A DNA stretch of 64,000 bases, from assembly GCF_028764065.1 (NCBI RefSeq), contig NZ_JACOFN010000006.1, positions 1 to 64,000 on the forward strand, in the 5' to 3' direction. A program made the position numbers and the translations under genes. This DNA is from Fructobacillus sp. CRL 2054. GTDB lineage: Bacteria; Bacillota; Bacilli; Lactobacillales; Lactobacillaceae. The notes beneath the pieces were generated by a model. That model searched no databases and was not told the origin of the DNA. It was given only the letters and a program-made list of their open reading frames with translations. This document shows, in pieces, positions 7,700 through 16,429 of this stretch (positions are counted from its first letter, which is position 1; each line of letters opens with the position of its first letter).

Positions 7700-8665
7700 A
7701 TGCAAACTGTGATTTTATTGACAAAAGAAGGCCTTAAGCAAGCAAAATCAACCTATGCGGATCAGCTGCTTAAAAAGGCCCCACCATACAGTCTCTTTCA
7801 GGCTAAAAAAAACGGTGTCACGATTACCGCCTATAAGTCGGGTAAAGTTCTCTTCCAAGGACAGGAACCTGAAAGAGAAGCCGTTCACTTTAAGCAATAC
7901 GAAAGCAAAAAAACTGTCAGTTCTTCAAAAAAGGAAAGTAAACCAGTGCTCTCAACTAAAACAACCTCACATAGCAAAAAGCCCCGCACGAAACTGCCGG
8001 CCGGCTTTGCCGACTGGGGTGTTATCGGTTCCGATGAAGTCGGTGCCGGTGCCTACTTTGGTCCTTTGACCACTGCGGCTGTATACGTTCCCCGCGATAA
8101 AGTAGCAGAACTCCGAAAACTAGGCTTTGCGGATTCAAAAACTTTAACAGACGATAAGATTAAAGAACTCGCGCCCTATATCATCGAAAACCTGCCCTAC
8201 CACATCGTGAACCTAACACCCGACTTTTATAACCAAAAGCAGCAAAGTGGCCAAAACGTCGTCGCCATGAAGGCCCTTTCCCATAACTTCACACACAATC
8301 AAGTACTAGCAAAGTTAGCACCCAGTGATCAACCAGATGCTATCCTGGTTGATCAATTTGTGCAAGGCTCCTCCTATTACCGTTACTTGGATAAAAACCG
8401 TCAGAAAAAACCAACGGTTCCCACCTACTTCATTACAAAGGGTGAGTCCGAACACGTTGCCGTGGCGGCAGCCTCCGTCCTCGCTCGCTACGTTGAGCTA
8501 CAAACGATGAAGGAACTTAGCCAGGAGGCCGGTATGACTTTACCAATTGGTGCGGGAAAAGAAGCCGACCGTAAGGCAGCGCAGCTAATGAATCAGGGTA
8601 AGGACCTCAGCCACTTTGCAAAACTACACTTTGCGAATACAAAAAAAGCGGAAGCCCTTCGTTAA
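7700..8665 (+). CDS. rnhC: Ribonuclease HIII
   Basis: A 321-residue RNase HIII. Residues 1-75 are the TBP-like substrate-binding domain (FQAKKNGVTITAYKSGKVLFQG). A Lys/Ser-rich linker spans about 76-105. The catalytic domain contains WGVIGSDEVGAGAYFGPL, with the Asp-Glu pair, and FADSKTLTDDKI. It removes RNA from RNA-DNA hybrids. The N-terminus aligns with the family, so the ATG at 7700 is right, although no ribosome site is visible and the -10 box ends at 7693. The mRNA may be leaderless. Confidence 0.95.
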   Translation: MQTVILLTKEGLKQAKSTYADQLLKKAPPYSLFQAKKNGVTITAYKSGKVLFQGQEPEREAVHFKQYESKKTVSSSKKESKPVLSTKTTSHSKKPRTKLPAGFADWGVIGSDEVGAGAYFGPLTTAAVYVPRDKVAELRKLGFADSKTLTDDKIKELAPYIIENLPYHIVNLTPDFYNQKQQSGQNVVAMKALSHNFTHNQVLAKLAPSDQPDAILVDQFVQGSSYYRYLDKNRQKKPTVPTYFITKGESEHVAVAAASVLARYVELQTMKELSQEAGMTLPIGAGKEADRKAAQLMNQGKDLSHFAKLHFANTKKAEALR

Positions 8666-8683
8666 GTAAAACTTCAACTAATC

Positions 8684-8725
8684 AAAAAAGCATTGAACAA
8701 CCAATCAGCTGTTCAATGCTTTTTT
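8684..8725. terminator. Bidirectional terminator between convergent genes
   Basis: AAAAAAGCATTGAACA pairs perfectly with TGTTCAATGCTTTTTT across a ten-base loop. It serves rnhC from the left and the YtxH-like gene from the right. Confidence 0.92.
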
Positions 8726-8729
8726 ATGT

Positions 8730-9029
8730 TTACTTTTGCAAATCAAGATCTTTTTCTTCAATCTCGATGTCAGGTTGTGCTGCTTCATCTTGGGCTGAAA
8801 CCGAATCAGTCAAAGCATCACGTGATTCTTGATAGGAAACCTTAGCCTTTTCAACGTATGGTGAGACAGCTTCCGTTGCCTTTTCCACCATGTCTTGAAC
8901 CTGACCCTGCACGTGATTCAACTTATTCTTTAATTCTTCTTGTTTTTGTTCGGACTTGGCAACCTTGTATGCTGCTGATGCCCCCATTGCAAACAAGAAT
9001 CCAGCGAGAAACTTTGTTGTTGCTTTCAT
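8730..9029 (-). CDS. YtxH-like small envelope protein
   Basis: A 99-residue protein with one N-terminal hydrophobic segment (FLAGFLFAMGASAAYKVAKS), then a long charged amphipathic helix (about 25-75) and an acidic tail. This matches YtxH-type general stress envelope proteins, whose function is unknown. It starts 11 bases after the DUF948 gene, and ytxG-ytxH pairs of this kind are common in Firmicutes. An AAGGGG site precedes the ATG. Confidence 0.75.
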   Translation of the reverse strand: MKATTKFLAGFLFAMGASAAYKVAKSEQKQEELKNKLNHVQGQVQDMVEKATEAVSPYVEKAKVSYQESRDALTDSVSAQDEAAQPDIEIEEKDLDLQK

Positions 9030-9040
9030 GTCTAATCCCC

Positions 9041-9415
9041 TTACTTTGCCTTCTTAGAAGACTTCTTGCCAAATAGCTTTGATAATACTAGAGTCAAACC
9101 AGTCTTTGTGGCTGTTCCAAACCCTGATACTGATGATGAGGTATTACGTACTGAACGGTTCAAGTCTGAAATTGTTTCAGATAAATCGGCAGCAGCCTGT
9201 ACCGTAACGTTCAACGTTGCCATCTTATCGTTGATATCATCAACAAGTAAGTTCGTATTGGCCACCAATTCATTTGATGAACGAGCAATCGTATCCAAAT
9301 CAGTCGTTAGAATTGAAACGGTACGAGTCAAACGGAGTAAGAAAACCGTAATTGCGACGACCAAAAGCAAAAAGGCCAAAGCAAAGATTAGTAGTGATAT
9401 TTGTCCAACAGTCAT
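9041..9415 (-). CDS. DUF948-domain protein (YtxG-like)
   Basis: A 124-residue protein with one strong N-terminal membrane helix (ISLLIFALAFLLLVVAITVFLL). A helical region resembling a methyl-accepting coiled coil follows (DLDTIARSSNELVANTNLLVDDINDK in fragments), then a Lys-rich end. This is the DUF948/YtxG layout. It heads a two-gene operon with the YtxH-like gene. A GGAGAG site precedes the ATG. Confidence 0.8.
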   Translation of the reverse strand: MTVGQISLLIFALAFLLLVVAITVFLLRLTRTVSILTTDLDTIARSSNELVANTNLLVDDINDKMATLNVTVQAAADLSETISDLNRSVRNTSSSVSGFGTATKTGLTLVLSKLFGKKSSKKAK

Positions 9416-9460
9416 AATCTCTCCTATCTGTACTTAAATTACTAAGTATTAATCATTTCT

Positions 9461-9469
9461 ATTGTAACA
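9461..9469 (-). promoter_or_regulatory. Extended -10 promoter of the ytxG/ytxH-like pair
   Basis: TGTTACAAT read leftward, about 45 bases before the DUF948 ATG, is an extended -10 with no good -35. The same nonamer precedes tgt and ldhD in this window. Confidence 0.5.
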
Positions 9470-9507
9470 AATTAAAATATCTTTAACAGTGGTAATCAAA
9501 GTCAAAG

Positions 9508-9534
9508 AAAAAAGCCCCCGAGGGGGACTTTTTT
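9508..9534 (-). terminator. Terminator of rny
   Basis: A C-rich/G-rich stem with a CTCG-type loop is flanked by A and T runs and overlaps the rny stop codon. Leftward it ends in six T. Confidence 0.88.
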
Positions 9535-11089
9535 ATCGAGCATAATCAACGGCTCGTGTTTCACGAACAACGGTCACCTTGACGTGTCCCGGATATTCGA
9601 GTCGGTCTTCGACTTCCGCCTTAATATCGTGGGCCAAGACAGTTGCTTGAATGTCAGAAACCTGATCAGGTTCAACAATCACACGAACTTCTCGTCCCGC
9701 TTGAATAGCGTAAGCAGATTTAACACCGCTGTAATCACTGGCAATGTGCTCCAAATCTGTTAATCGTTGAACGTAGTTTTCAAGCGATTCAGAACGGGCA
9801 CCAGGTCGAGCAGCAGAAATAGCATCCGCTGCCGTGACCAATTCAGCCAATGGTGAGGTTGGTTCGATATCGCCGTGGTGGGCAGCGATAGCATTAATAA
9901 CATTTGGCTTTTCATGATACTTTTCAGCAAGACGAACACCGAGTTCAACGTGAGATCCTTCAACTTCGGCATCGACTGCTTTTCCAATATCGTGTAAGAG
10001 GCCGGCACGCTTTGCTTGTGCGACATCCATTTTAAACTCAGAAGCCATTAAGCCGGTTAGCTTAGCAACTTCAATTGAGTGTTGTAGTACGTTTTGACCA
10101 TAAGACGTACGGTAATTCATTCGACCAATTAACTTAATTAGATCTGGATGAAGCCCGCGAATTCCTAATTCAAAGACCGCGGATTCACCCTTTTGGCGAA
10201 TGTTTTCATCCATCTGACGACGGGCCTTTTCGACTGCTTCTTCAATCTTCGCAGGATTAATCCGTCCATCGGAAATCAAAGCTTCCAGTGCGTTTTTAGC
10301 AATCTGTCGGCGAAGTGGATCAAAACCAGAAAGAACGACAGATTCAGGGGTATCATCGATAATCAAATCAATCCCTGTCAAGGATTCAATTGTACGGATA
10401 TTACGACCCTCACGGCCGATGATACGGCCCTTCATGTCTTCGCTAGGCAAGTTTACAACAGAAACCGTCACATCAGAAACGGAATCGGCTGCAGAACGCT
10501 GGATGGCTTCCACAATCATGTTGCGGGCACGCTTTTCACCCTCATTCTTAGCATCTTGTTCATATTCCTGAATCAAGTTAGCACGTTCTTTTTCAAGTTG
10601 TGCCTTTGCCGTATTAAGAATGATTTCCTGCGCTTGGTCCTTGTTCAGCTGACCAATTTCTTCCAGCTTGGCTTCTTGTTCAGCCAACTTTTGGTCGGCC
10701 TCTTGGTCTTTTTTAGTAGCAGCATCCAAACGAGCCTGTAACTTTCCTTCCTTCTTAATCAAGGAAGCATCACGTTCGTTCAATGTTGCATCTTTTTTAT
10801 CCAAAGTATCAATGCGATCCTGAACACGGGTTTCTTGGTCTTCCACCCGCTTTTGTCGATTAGACAAGGAATCTTCTACCTGACGGCGGTACTCTTGGGC
10901 ATAGCCCTTAGCATCCACTTCGGCAGATTTTTTAATACTTTTGGCTTCGTCATTTGCTTGTTTTAAAATGTTTGTTGCAATCTGCTTAGCGTTATTGACA
11001 CGAACTTGATCAACAATCTTCTTCGTGACATAACCACCAGCTAAGCCGATTAAAAGAGCAAAGAGTGCTGAGATAATAATCGTCAGCAT
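9533..11089 (-). CDS. rny: Ribonuclease Y
   Basis: A 518-residue RNase Y, the usual length. Residues 1-22 form a membrane anchor ([18 protein letters not shown]). A long coiled coil follows to about 200. The KH domain holds [15 protein letters not shown], and the HD domain contains the metal-binding [11 protein letters not shown] with HHGDIEP later. It is the membrane-bound endonuclease that starts mRNA decay in many Firmicutes. It is monocistronic, with its own promoter and terminator. Confidence 0.97.
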   Translation of the reverse strand: MLTIIISALFALLIGLAGGYVTKKIVDQVRVNNAKQIATNILKQANDEAKSIKKSAEVDAKGYAQEYRRQVEDSLSNRQKRVEDQETRVQDRIDTLDKKDATLNERDASLIKKEGKLQARLDAATKKDQEADQKLAEQEAKLEEIGQLNKDQAQEIILNTAKAQLEKERANLIQEYEQDAKNEGEKRARNMIVEAIQRSAADSVSDVTVSVVNLPSEDMKGRIIGREGRNIRTIESLTGIDLIIDDTPESVVLSGFDPLRRQIAKNALEALISDGRINPAKIEEAVEKARRQMDENIRQKGESAVFELGIRGLHPDLIKLIGRMNYRTSYGQNVLQHSIEVAKLTGLMASEFKMDVAQAKRAGLLHDIGKAVDAEVEGSHVELGVRLAEKYHEKPNVINAIAAHHGDIEPTSPLAELVTAADAISAARPGARSESLENYVQRLTDLEHIASDYSGVKSAYAIQAGREVRVIVEPDQVSDIQATVLAHDIKAEVEDRLEYPGHVKVTVVRETRAVDYAR

Positions 11090-11133
11090 ATTCTTTTCCT
11101 TTCAGTTGTAAATTGTTTTCAATTCACATGTCT

Positions 11134-11162
11134 AGTATAGACAAATTTTTACCTTGGGTCAA
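11134..11162 (-). promoter_or_regulatory. Promoter of rny
   Basis: Leftward TTGACC (11162-11157), a 17-base spacer, then TATACT (11139-11134), about 45 bases before the ATG. The 120 bases between it and the smpB terminator hold nothing else I can support. Confidence 0.8.
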
Positions 11163-11284
11163 TTAGACTAGAATTAAAAATAGCACAGATAATTCCAACT
11201 GAAAGCCGTTCTTATCCCCTTTTCAATTCAATTCTGACAAGTAAAAACTTTTTAATAAAGTCAATTCAGCTCGTTCTACTTTAG

Positions 11285-11314
11285 AAAAAAGAGCCCACTA
11301 CTGGGCTCTTTTTT
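11285..11314 (-). terminator. Terminator of the secG-rnr-smpB unit
   Basis: GAGCCCA pairs with TGGGCTC across a four-base loop, flanked by six A and six T. It overlaps the smpB stop codon. Confidence 0.92.
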
Positions 11315-11777
11315 ATCGCTTAAATTGTCGGTTCAAATCACGTTCAATATCACGTTTCTTAATGGACTGACGCTTGTCGTATTGTTTCTTACCACGGCCG
11401 ACACCAATCAAGACTTTGGCAAAGCCCTTCTTCATGTAAACCTTCAAAGGTACCACCGTTACACCGGATTCTTTTACCAATGCAGACAAGTGTTGAATCT
11501 GCTTCTTATGTAAAAGCAGAACACGCGAACGCAGCGGGTCAACGTTGAACTGGTTCCCCTGCTCGTAATTCGCAATGTGAACATTGGTTAAATAGGCTTG
11601 CCCATCATGAATGGTCACAAAACCATCCCCAATCGTGATTTGCCCTGCTCGAACAGACTTAATCTCAGTTCCGGTTAACACCATCCCCGCTTCAAAAGTC
11701 TCTTCGATGGCATAGTTAAATCGAGCCTTTCGGTTCGTCGCCAAGGCATCGTTTTGTTGTACTTTTTTCTTTGCCAT
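11313..11777 (-). CDS. smpB: SsrA-binding protein SmpB
   Basis: A 154-residue SmpB. It contains FNYAIEETFEAGMVLTGTEIKSVRAG, then YLTNVHIANYEQGN, then KGFAKVLIGVGRGKKQYDKRQSIKKRD, all family hallmarks. It binds tmRNA and brings it to stalled ribosomes. The ATG at 11777 sits eight bases after AAAGG; a GTG three codons upstream is a less likely start. It lies 25 bases after rnr, the usual Firmicute pairing. The tmRNA gene itself is not in this window. Confidence 0.96.
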   Translation of the reverse strand: MAKKKVQQNDALATNRKARFNYAIEETFEAGMVLTGTEIKSVRAGQITIGDGFVTIHDGQAYLTNVHIANYEQGNQFNVDPLRSRVLLLHKKQIQHLSALVKESGVTVVPLKVYMKKGFAKVLIGVGRGKKQYDKRQSIKKRDIERDLNRQFKR

Positions 11778-11802
11778 TGGCCACACCTTTCAAAAACTTA
11801 AC

Positions 11803-14250
11803 TTACTTCTGCTTCATGGAAAAGGGATGCTTGTGATTAGCACCAGACTTCGCCTGGTTAGCCTTCTGCTGTGGTCGTCCCTGGTTGTTGTTAGAGCGGC
11901 CGTTTAATTGACCATTTCCACGCTTTTGTCCATCACGACCTTGTCCTGGCTTCCCATTACCATGGTTGGAACGACCGCCATGGCCGTTTCCACCGTGTCG
12001 GTTACCATTGCCCTTGTTGTCACGACCGCGCTTATTATCTCGTCCAAACTTACCACGGTTTGGTTGTGGCACTTTAATATCAGTTGTTGGTGCCTCTTCA
12101 GGGTTAACCAACATGAAGTCCACCGTTGAATCCTTCTTAGAAGCACGGATAACCTTAATCTTGAACTTCTGACCGATTTGGAAGATGTGGTGCTTTGAGC
12201 GACCAATTAAGGCGGCATGCTTTTCATCGTAATCATAGTGATCATCAGTCAAGTTTGAAATGTGAACCAAACCTTCAACCGTGTTGTCCAATGAAATAAA
12301 GAGTCCAAACTTCAAGGCGGCGTTCACAACACCTTCGTATTCGTTACCAACCTTGTCTTCCATGTATTCGGCCTTCTTCATGGCGTCAACAAGGCGTTCC
12401 GTATCGATGGCGCGACGCTCACGGGTTGAGGTATCAACACCAATTTGGCCAAGGGAAGAAGCATACTTTTCCTGTGCTTCAACACCGTAGCCGTGTTCCG
12501 TATACCAACGAATCAAACGGTGAACCGTCAAATCGGGGTAACGACGAATTGGTGACGTAAAGTGGGTATAGTACTTAGCACCCAAGCCAAAGTGTCCCAG
12601 TGGTTCTGGTGAATACTTGGCCTGCTTCATCGCACGGAGCATCATCGTTGAAATCATCTGCTCGGCTGGATCGTCCTTGACCTTCTTCATCAAAGTCTGC
12701 AACATGATTGGTGTTACATTGGCGGGGTCACCCTTGACTGGGTAACCCAAAGCACTGGCAAATTCAAAGAAGGACTTGGCACGTTCTTCATCTGGCGTTT
12801 CGTGAATACGGTAAAGGAAAGGTACTTTCTTTGTGTCAAAGTGCTCAGCCACTGTTTCGTTGGCTGACAACATGAAGGACTCAATCATTCGTTCAGCGGT
12901 TCCACGTTCACGGACCACGACATCAATGGCCTTACCATTTTCATCCACCACGATGGATGCTTCTGGCGTATCAAATTCGATAGCTCCACGCTTTTCACGC
13001 TTCTTAGCTAAGATTTGGTGCAACTCACCCATCATGTCGAACATATCGGCTAAGCCGGAATATTCTTCACGGGCAGCTGGGTCACCGGCAAGGATTTCAT
13101 TGACTTTATCATAAGTCATACGGGCGTGTGACTCGATGACAGACTGTGCCAAACGGTGCTTCACCACCTCACCCTGCTGATTAATTTCCATTTCAACCGA
13201 CATGGCCAAACGGGTTACACCAGGATTCAAGGAAGCAATTCCGTTTGAAAGCTTCTGTGGCAGCATTGGAATAACACGGTCCGTCAAGTAAACAGAAGTT
13301 CCGCGGTTATAGGCTTCGGTATCAATGGCTGAACCAGGCTTCACGTAGTGGGATACATCGGCAATGTGAACACCCAAGTGGTAGTTACCATTGTCTAACT
13401 TCCAAACAACAACGGCATCATCGATATCCTTCGTATCAGCACCATCAATGGTAACCAATGGCTGGTCCGTAATATCCTGACGGCCTTCCCATTCGGATGG
13501 CAATACTTCGTTTGGAATAGCATCCGCTTCAGCCATAACATCGGCTGGGAAGTGGTTGGGTACCTTCTTGTTTTCAACGATTTGCATAATGTCCATGCCG
13601 GGTTCGTTTTCGTAACCCAATACCTGAGTCACCGTGGCAACCAGTTGCTTAGGATGGATGGCATCAGCATATGACTGAACTTCGGCAACAACCACTTGTC
13701 CATCGTGCAAATCTTCTTCAGCCGTTGACGAATCAATCACAACTTGGAAAGACGCGGCCTTCTTATCAGACAAGCGAATTTGACCAAGCATTCCCTGGTA
13801 GGTTGAACCAGATGTATAAACACCGACTAAACGCGTATAGGCGTGTTCCAGGATTTCTTCGACTTTTCCTTCGGGTCCACGGTCAGCAGACTGGGCTGGT
13901 TTCACCATTGAAACGCGAACCGTGTCCCCCTGCATGGCCTGCATGGTGTTATCTGGACCAACGAAGTAATCAGGTAGGTTTTCATCGTAACGAACAAAGC
14001 CAAAGCCCTTGTCGTTTGCTTTAAACTCACCGACAATGTCACCCTTTTGCCCTTGGAACTGGTAGCTGTCCTTGTCGATCTTTTTGATAATTTGGTTATC
14101 TGCCAAGTTTTCTAGTACTCCCAGTACCTGACGATATCCAGAAGCACCTTCTAAACGCAATCCATCGGCCAAGTTTTGGACAGAAAAGGCCTGCTTAGGA
14201 TTGGCTTTTAAGAATCCCTGTAGTTGTTCTTTTAATTGTTTTGTTTCCAT
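11803..14250 (-). CDS. rnr: Ribonuclease R with a long Gly/Asn/Arg-rich tail
   Basis: An 815-residue RNase R. Order: N-terminal helix-turn-helix-like region, cold-shock domains (GFGFVRYDENLPDYFVG), then the RNB catalytic domain with VTIDGADTKDIDDAV, whose Asp cluster binds metal. The S1 domain (EYEGVVNAALKFGLFISLDN) comes next. From about residue 725 the protein ends in a roughly 90-residue low-complexity tail rich in Gly, Asn, Arg, His and Gln. It degrades structured RNA 3' to 5' and works with SmpB/tmRNA. It lies between secG and smpB. Confidence 0.96.
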   Translation of the reverse strand: METKQLKEQLQGFLKANPKQAFSVQNLADGLRLEGASGYRQVLGVLENLADNQIIKKIDKDSYQFQGQKGDIVGEFKANDKGFGFVRYDENLPDYFVGPDNTMQAMQGDTVRVSMVKPAQSADRGPEGKVEEILEHAYTRLVGVYTSGSTYQGMLGQIRLSDKKAASFQVVIDSSTAEEDLHDGQVVVAEVQSYADAIHPKQLVATVTQVLGYENEPGMDIMQIVENKKVPNHFPADVMAEADAIPNEVLPSEWEGRQDITDQPLVTIDGADTKDIDDAVVVWKLDNGNYHLGVHIADVSHYVKPGSAIDTEAYNRGTSVYLTDRVIPMLPQKLSNGIASLNPGVTRLAMSVEMEINQQGEVVKHRLAQSVIESHARMTYDKVNEILAGDPAAREEYSGLADMFDMMGELHQILAKKREKRGAIEFDTPEASIVVDENGKAIDVVVRERGTAERMIESFMLSANETVAEHFDTKKVPFLYRIHETPDEERAKSFFEFASALGYPVKGDPANVTPIMLQTLMKKVKDDPAEQMISTMMLRAMKQAKYSPEPLGHFGLGAKYYTHFTSPIRRYPDLTVHRLIRWYTEHGYGVEAQEKYASSLGQIGVDTSTRERRAIDTERLVDAMKKAEYMEDKVGNEYEGVVNAALKFGLFISLDNTVEGLVHISNLTDDHYDYDEKHAALIGRSKHHIFQIGQKFKIKVIRASKKDSTVDFMLVNPEEAPTTDIKVPQPNRGKFGRDNKRGRDNKGNGNRHGGNGHGGRSNHGNGKPGQGRDGQKRGNGQLNGRSNNNQGRPQQKANQAKSGANHKHPFSMKQK

Positions 14251-14281
14251 AAATCTATGAATCTTTCTAAAAAATGCTAAT

Positions 14282-14311
14282 AAAAAATCAGTCTACAAAA
14301 AAGTAAACTGA
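14282..14311 (-). terminator. Hairpin terminator between secG and rnr
   Basis: Leftward TCAGTTTAC pairs with GTAGACTGA (one G-U) across a T-rich loop and is followed by six T. It would let secG be made in excess over rnr. Confidence 0.65.
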
Positions 14312-14321
14312 CCTTTATTAA

Positions 14322-14558
14322 TTAATGAGCGGCTAAGTACATCAAGATTAATGCGATGATGAACCAAATTGTGCCAAGTACCGCCGTAACACGACGCATG
14401 ACAGCTTCGAAGCCGCGAGACTTTCGTTCTGTAAATAAGTCGGTTGCCCCACCAGACAAAGCTGATAGTGCATCCTGTTGTTTGCTAGGCTGCATCATTA
14501 CTGACACAATCAGTAAGAAACCAACAACTAACAAGAGAATGGTTAAAAAATTAGTCAC
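14322..14558 (-). CDS. secG: Preprotein translocase subunit SecG
   Basis: A 78-residue protein with two membrane helices (FLTILLLVVGFLLIVSVMMQ and AVLGTIWFIIALILMYLA). Between them is the SecG loop QQDALSALSGGATDLFTERKSRGFE. It assists SecYE-mediated export. The start is a GTG, placed seven bases after GGAGG. It is the first gene of the secG-rnr-smpB string. Confidence 0.95.
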   Translation of the reverse strand: MTNFLTILLLVVGFLLIVSVMMQPSKQQDALSALSGGATDLFTERKSRGFEAVMRRVTAVLGTIWFIIALILMYLAAH

Positions 14559-14590
14559 AAAGACGCCTCCACTCGCAATTCATATTACCT

Positions 14591-14619
14591 AGTATAGCAA
14601 ATTTCGTCTTAGTTTCCAA
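14591..14619 (-). promoter_or_regulatory. Promoter of secG
   Basis: Leftward TTGGAA (14619-14614), 17 bases, then TATACT (14596-14591) preceded by TGC. It overlaps the 3' end of the SpoU methyltransferase gene. Confidence 0.75.
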
Positions 14620-15382
14620 GAGAAAGGCGGAACATCAAAACACCACCGGCAACGGCAACGTTCAATGATTCAGCAGAACCAAGCAAAGGAATGTAAAGGT
14701 TAGCTGTTGTCTTCTTGGCTAATTCAGGATCAAGACCCTGTCCTTCGTTTCCAACAATTAAGGCACCGGCTGACAAACCGTGAATATCTTGATATGGCTT
14801 GGCTTCTTCGTTTAATTCAGAACCATAAACTGGCAAGTCATTATCTTCGAAGGCATCAATCCATTCGTTCAAATCACCTTGCAAGACTTCCAAGTGGAAG
14901 TTTGAACCTTGCATGGCACGAACGACTTTGGGAGCATACAAATCAGCCGTTCCAGTTCCAAGGACAACACCCTTGAAGCCAGCTGCATCGGCAGTACGAA
15001 CCAAAGTTCCAACGTTACCTGGATCTTGGATAGCATCCAAGAACAACCAGAGACCATCGTGAACATAGGTTGGGTCAAAGGTTTTTTCTGGCAAAGTCAC
15101 TTCCGCAAAGATACCTTGTGGTGTCTTTGAACCAGCGATATGTGCGGCCACTTCCTTTGAAATTTCAAAGGCTGGGACACCGTGAGGAACATCAGCCAAG
15201 TGGGCTTCCATTTGTTCTTCAGTCGCCATGATGGCGTGGAACTTTGCCTTGGCATTGATGGCTTCTTGAACCAAGTGCCAGCCGTCAAGCAAATAAGTCT
15301 TTTGCTCAAGGCGGCCCTTCTTTGTGGCTAACTTAGCCCAGGCTTTCACCTTGTTATTTTGCTTTGATAAAATGCGTTCCAT
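14609..15382 (-). CDS. TrmH/SpoU-family RNA 2'-O-methyltransferase
   Basis: A 257-residue methyltransferase. The N-terminal substrate-binding domain starts with ILSKQNNKVKAWAKLATKKGR. The SPOUT domain carries the knot motifs DAIQDPGNVGTLVRTADAAGF, LIVGNEGQGLDPELA, and IPLLGSAESLNVAVAGGVLMF. The target (23S rRNA or tRNA) cannot be told from sequence. It follows yidC by 27 bases and probably shares its promoter. Confidence 0.9.
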   Translation of the reverse strand: MERILSKQNNKVKAWAKLATKKGRLEQKTYLLDGWHLVQEAINAKAKFHAIMATEEQMEAHLADVPHGVPAFEISKEVAAHIAGSKTPQGIFAEVTLPEKTFDPTYVHDGLWLFLDAIQDPGNVGTLVRTADAAGFKGVVLGTGTADLYAPKVVRAMQGSNFHLEVLQGDLNEWIDAFEDNDLPVYGSELNEEAKPYQDIHGLSAGALIVGNEGQGLDPELAKKTTANLYIPLLGSAESLNVAVAGGVLMFRLSLGN

Positions 15383-15409
15383 AATACTTCCTTCTTTAAT
15401 TCGACCTAA

Positions 15410-16360
15410 TTAGTCGTTTGAACGATGCTGCTTACCGGCGTTACGCCCTGCAGATTCGTTACTTTCTTCCGTTACATCACGTGGACGGAGATCTTCTGGA
15501 CGAACACGGTTCGTGTTTTGCGCCGTTTGCGCTGGTCCAGCAGTTGGCATCGTCTGCTTCAATAGTTCATCAGCCGTCTTCTTGATGACAAAGTCCTTAT
15601 CCACCTGCGCCTTAAGCTTATCATAGTAGAGGTGGTTAATCAGTGATTGAATCAAAACAAAGATTCCACCGACCATGAAGTAAAGTCCCAAGGCACCTGA
15701 AGAAACGAAGGTGAATCCAGCAATCATGATGGGCATCATCCACATCAACATGCCCATCTGCTTCTTTTGAGCTTCAGGTACGTGGAGTTGTGACAGGTAA
15801 GCTTGACCAACATAGATAATCAAAACAATGGCTGAGAAGAGAATCTGTGGTGATGATAATTCAAAACCAAAGAAGGTTGCCGTCTTCAAACCGTTGGCAT
15901 GCATGATGGCCAAATACAAACCTGAAAAGATTGGCATTTGAAGGGCCATCGTCAACCATGAAACACCACCCGTAATAGAAACACCGTTTTCACGGTACAA
16001 AGCCATGGAAGCCATTGATGCTGCTTGCTGTTCCTGCTGTGTCTTGGCAGCCTTTGTAGCGGCTTGAACCTTTTCGAATTCAGGACGTAACTTTTGCATC
16101 TTCAACTGTGAGATGGTCGTGTTCTTTGACTGGTTAACCATGATTGGCAACAAAATCAAACGGAAAATAACCGTCAAAAGGATAATCGCCCAACCAATGG
16201 CATTCACACCGCCAATGGCATTTGAAAGGTCTAACAAAAGGTTGGCAATTGGCTTAGCAACCAACTTGTAAATTCGGCCGTGAACTCCATAACCACCTGT
16301 GAAAAGGTAAATGTCAAATAGTACCACTAACACTGTGGCATAGCGTTTCAACTGTTTCAT
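15410..16360 (-). CDS. yidC: YidC/Oxa1 membrane protein insertase
   Basis: A 316-residue YidC with five predicted membrane helices. The conserved core runs from GWAIILLTVIFRLILLPIM, with the groove Arg, to LQMPIFSGLYLAI and LMWMMPIMIAGF. A polar tail rich in Arg, Asn and Glu ends the protein. It inserts membrane proteins with or without SecYEG. The N-terminus has no Cys within the first 30 residues, so the lipoprotein box typical of Gram-positive YidC is missing. It is followed by the SpoU gene. Confidence 0.93.
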   Translation of the reverse strand: MKQLKRYATVLVVLFDIYLFTGGYGVHGRIYKLVAKPIANLLLDLSNAIGGVNAIGWAIILLTVIFRLILLPIMVNQSKNTTISQLKMQKLRPEFEKVQAATKAAKTQQEQQAASMASMALYRENGVSITGGVSWLTMALQMPIFSGLYLAIMHANGLKTATFFGFELSSPQILFSAIVLIIYVGQAYLSQLHVPEAQKKQMGMLMWMMPIMIAGFTFVSSGALGLYFMVGGIFVLIQSLINHLYYDKLKAQVDKDFVIKKTADELLKQTMPTAGPAQTAQNTNRVRPEDLRPRDVTEESNESAGRNAGKQHRSND

Positions 16361-16411
16361 TTTTGCTCCTAAAAGCTCTTTAATTCTTAGTAATTTTTTG
16401 CAATCTGTACT

Positions 16412-16420
16412 ATTATAGCA
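16412..16420 (-). promoter_or_regulatory. Extended -10 promoter of yidC
   Basis: TGC directly before TATAAT (leftward), about 52 bases before the yidC ATG and just after the histidine kinase stop. No convincing -35 was seen. Confidence 0.55.
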
Positions 16421-16429
16421 AGATTCGCC

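Noticed and set aside
10193-10741. Long frame antisense to rny
   Set aside because: Shadow of the rny coiled-coil coding region; no ribosome site or promoter.
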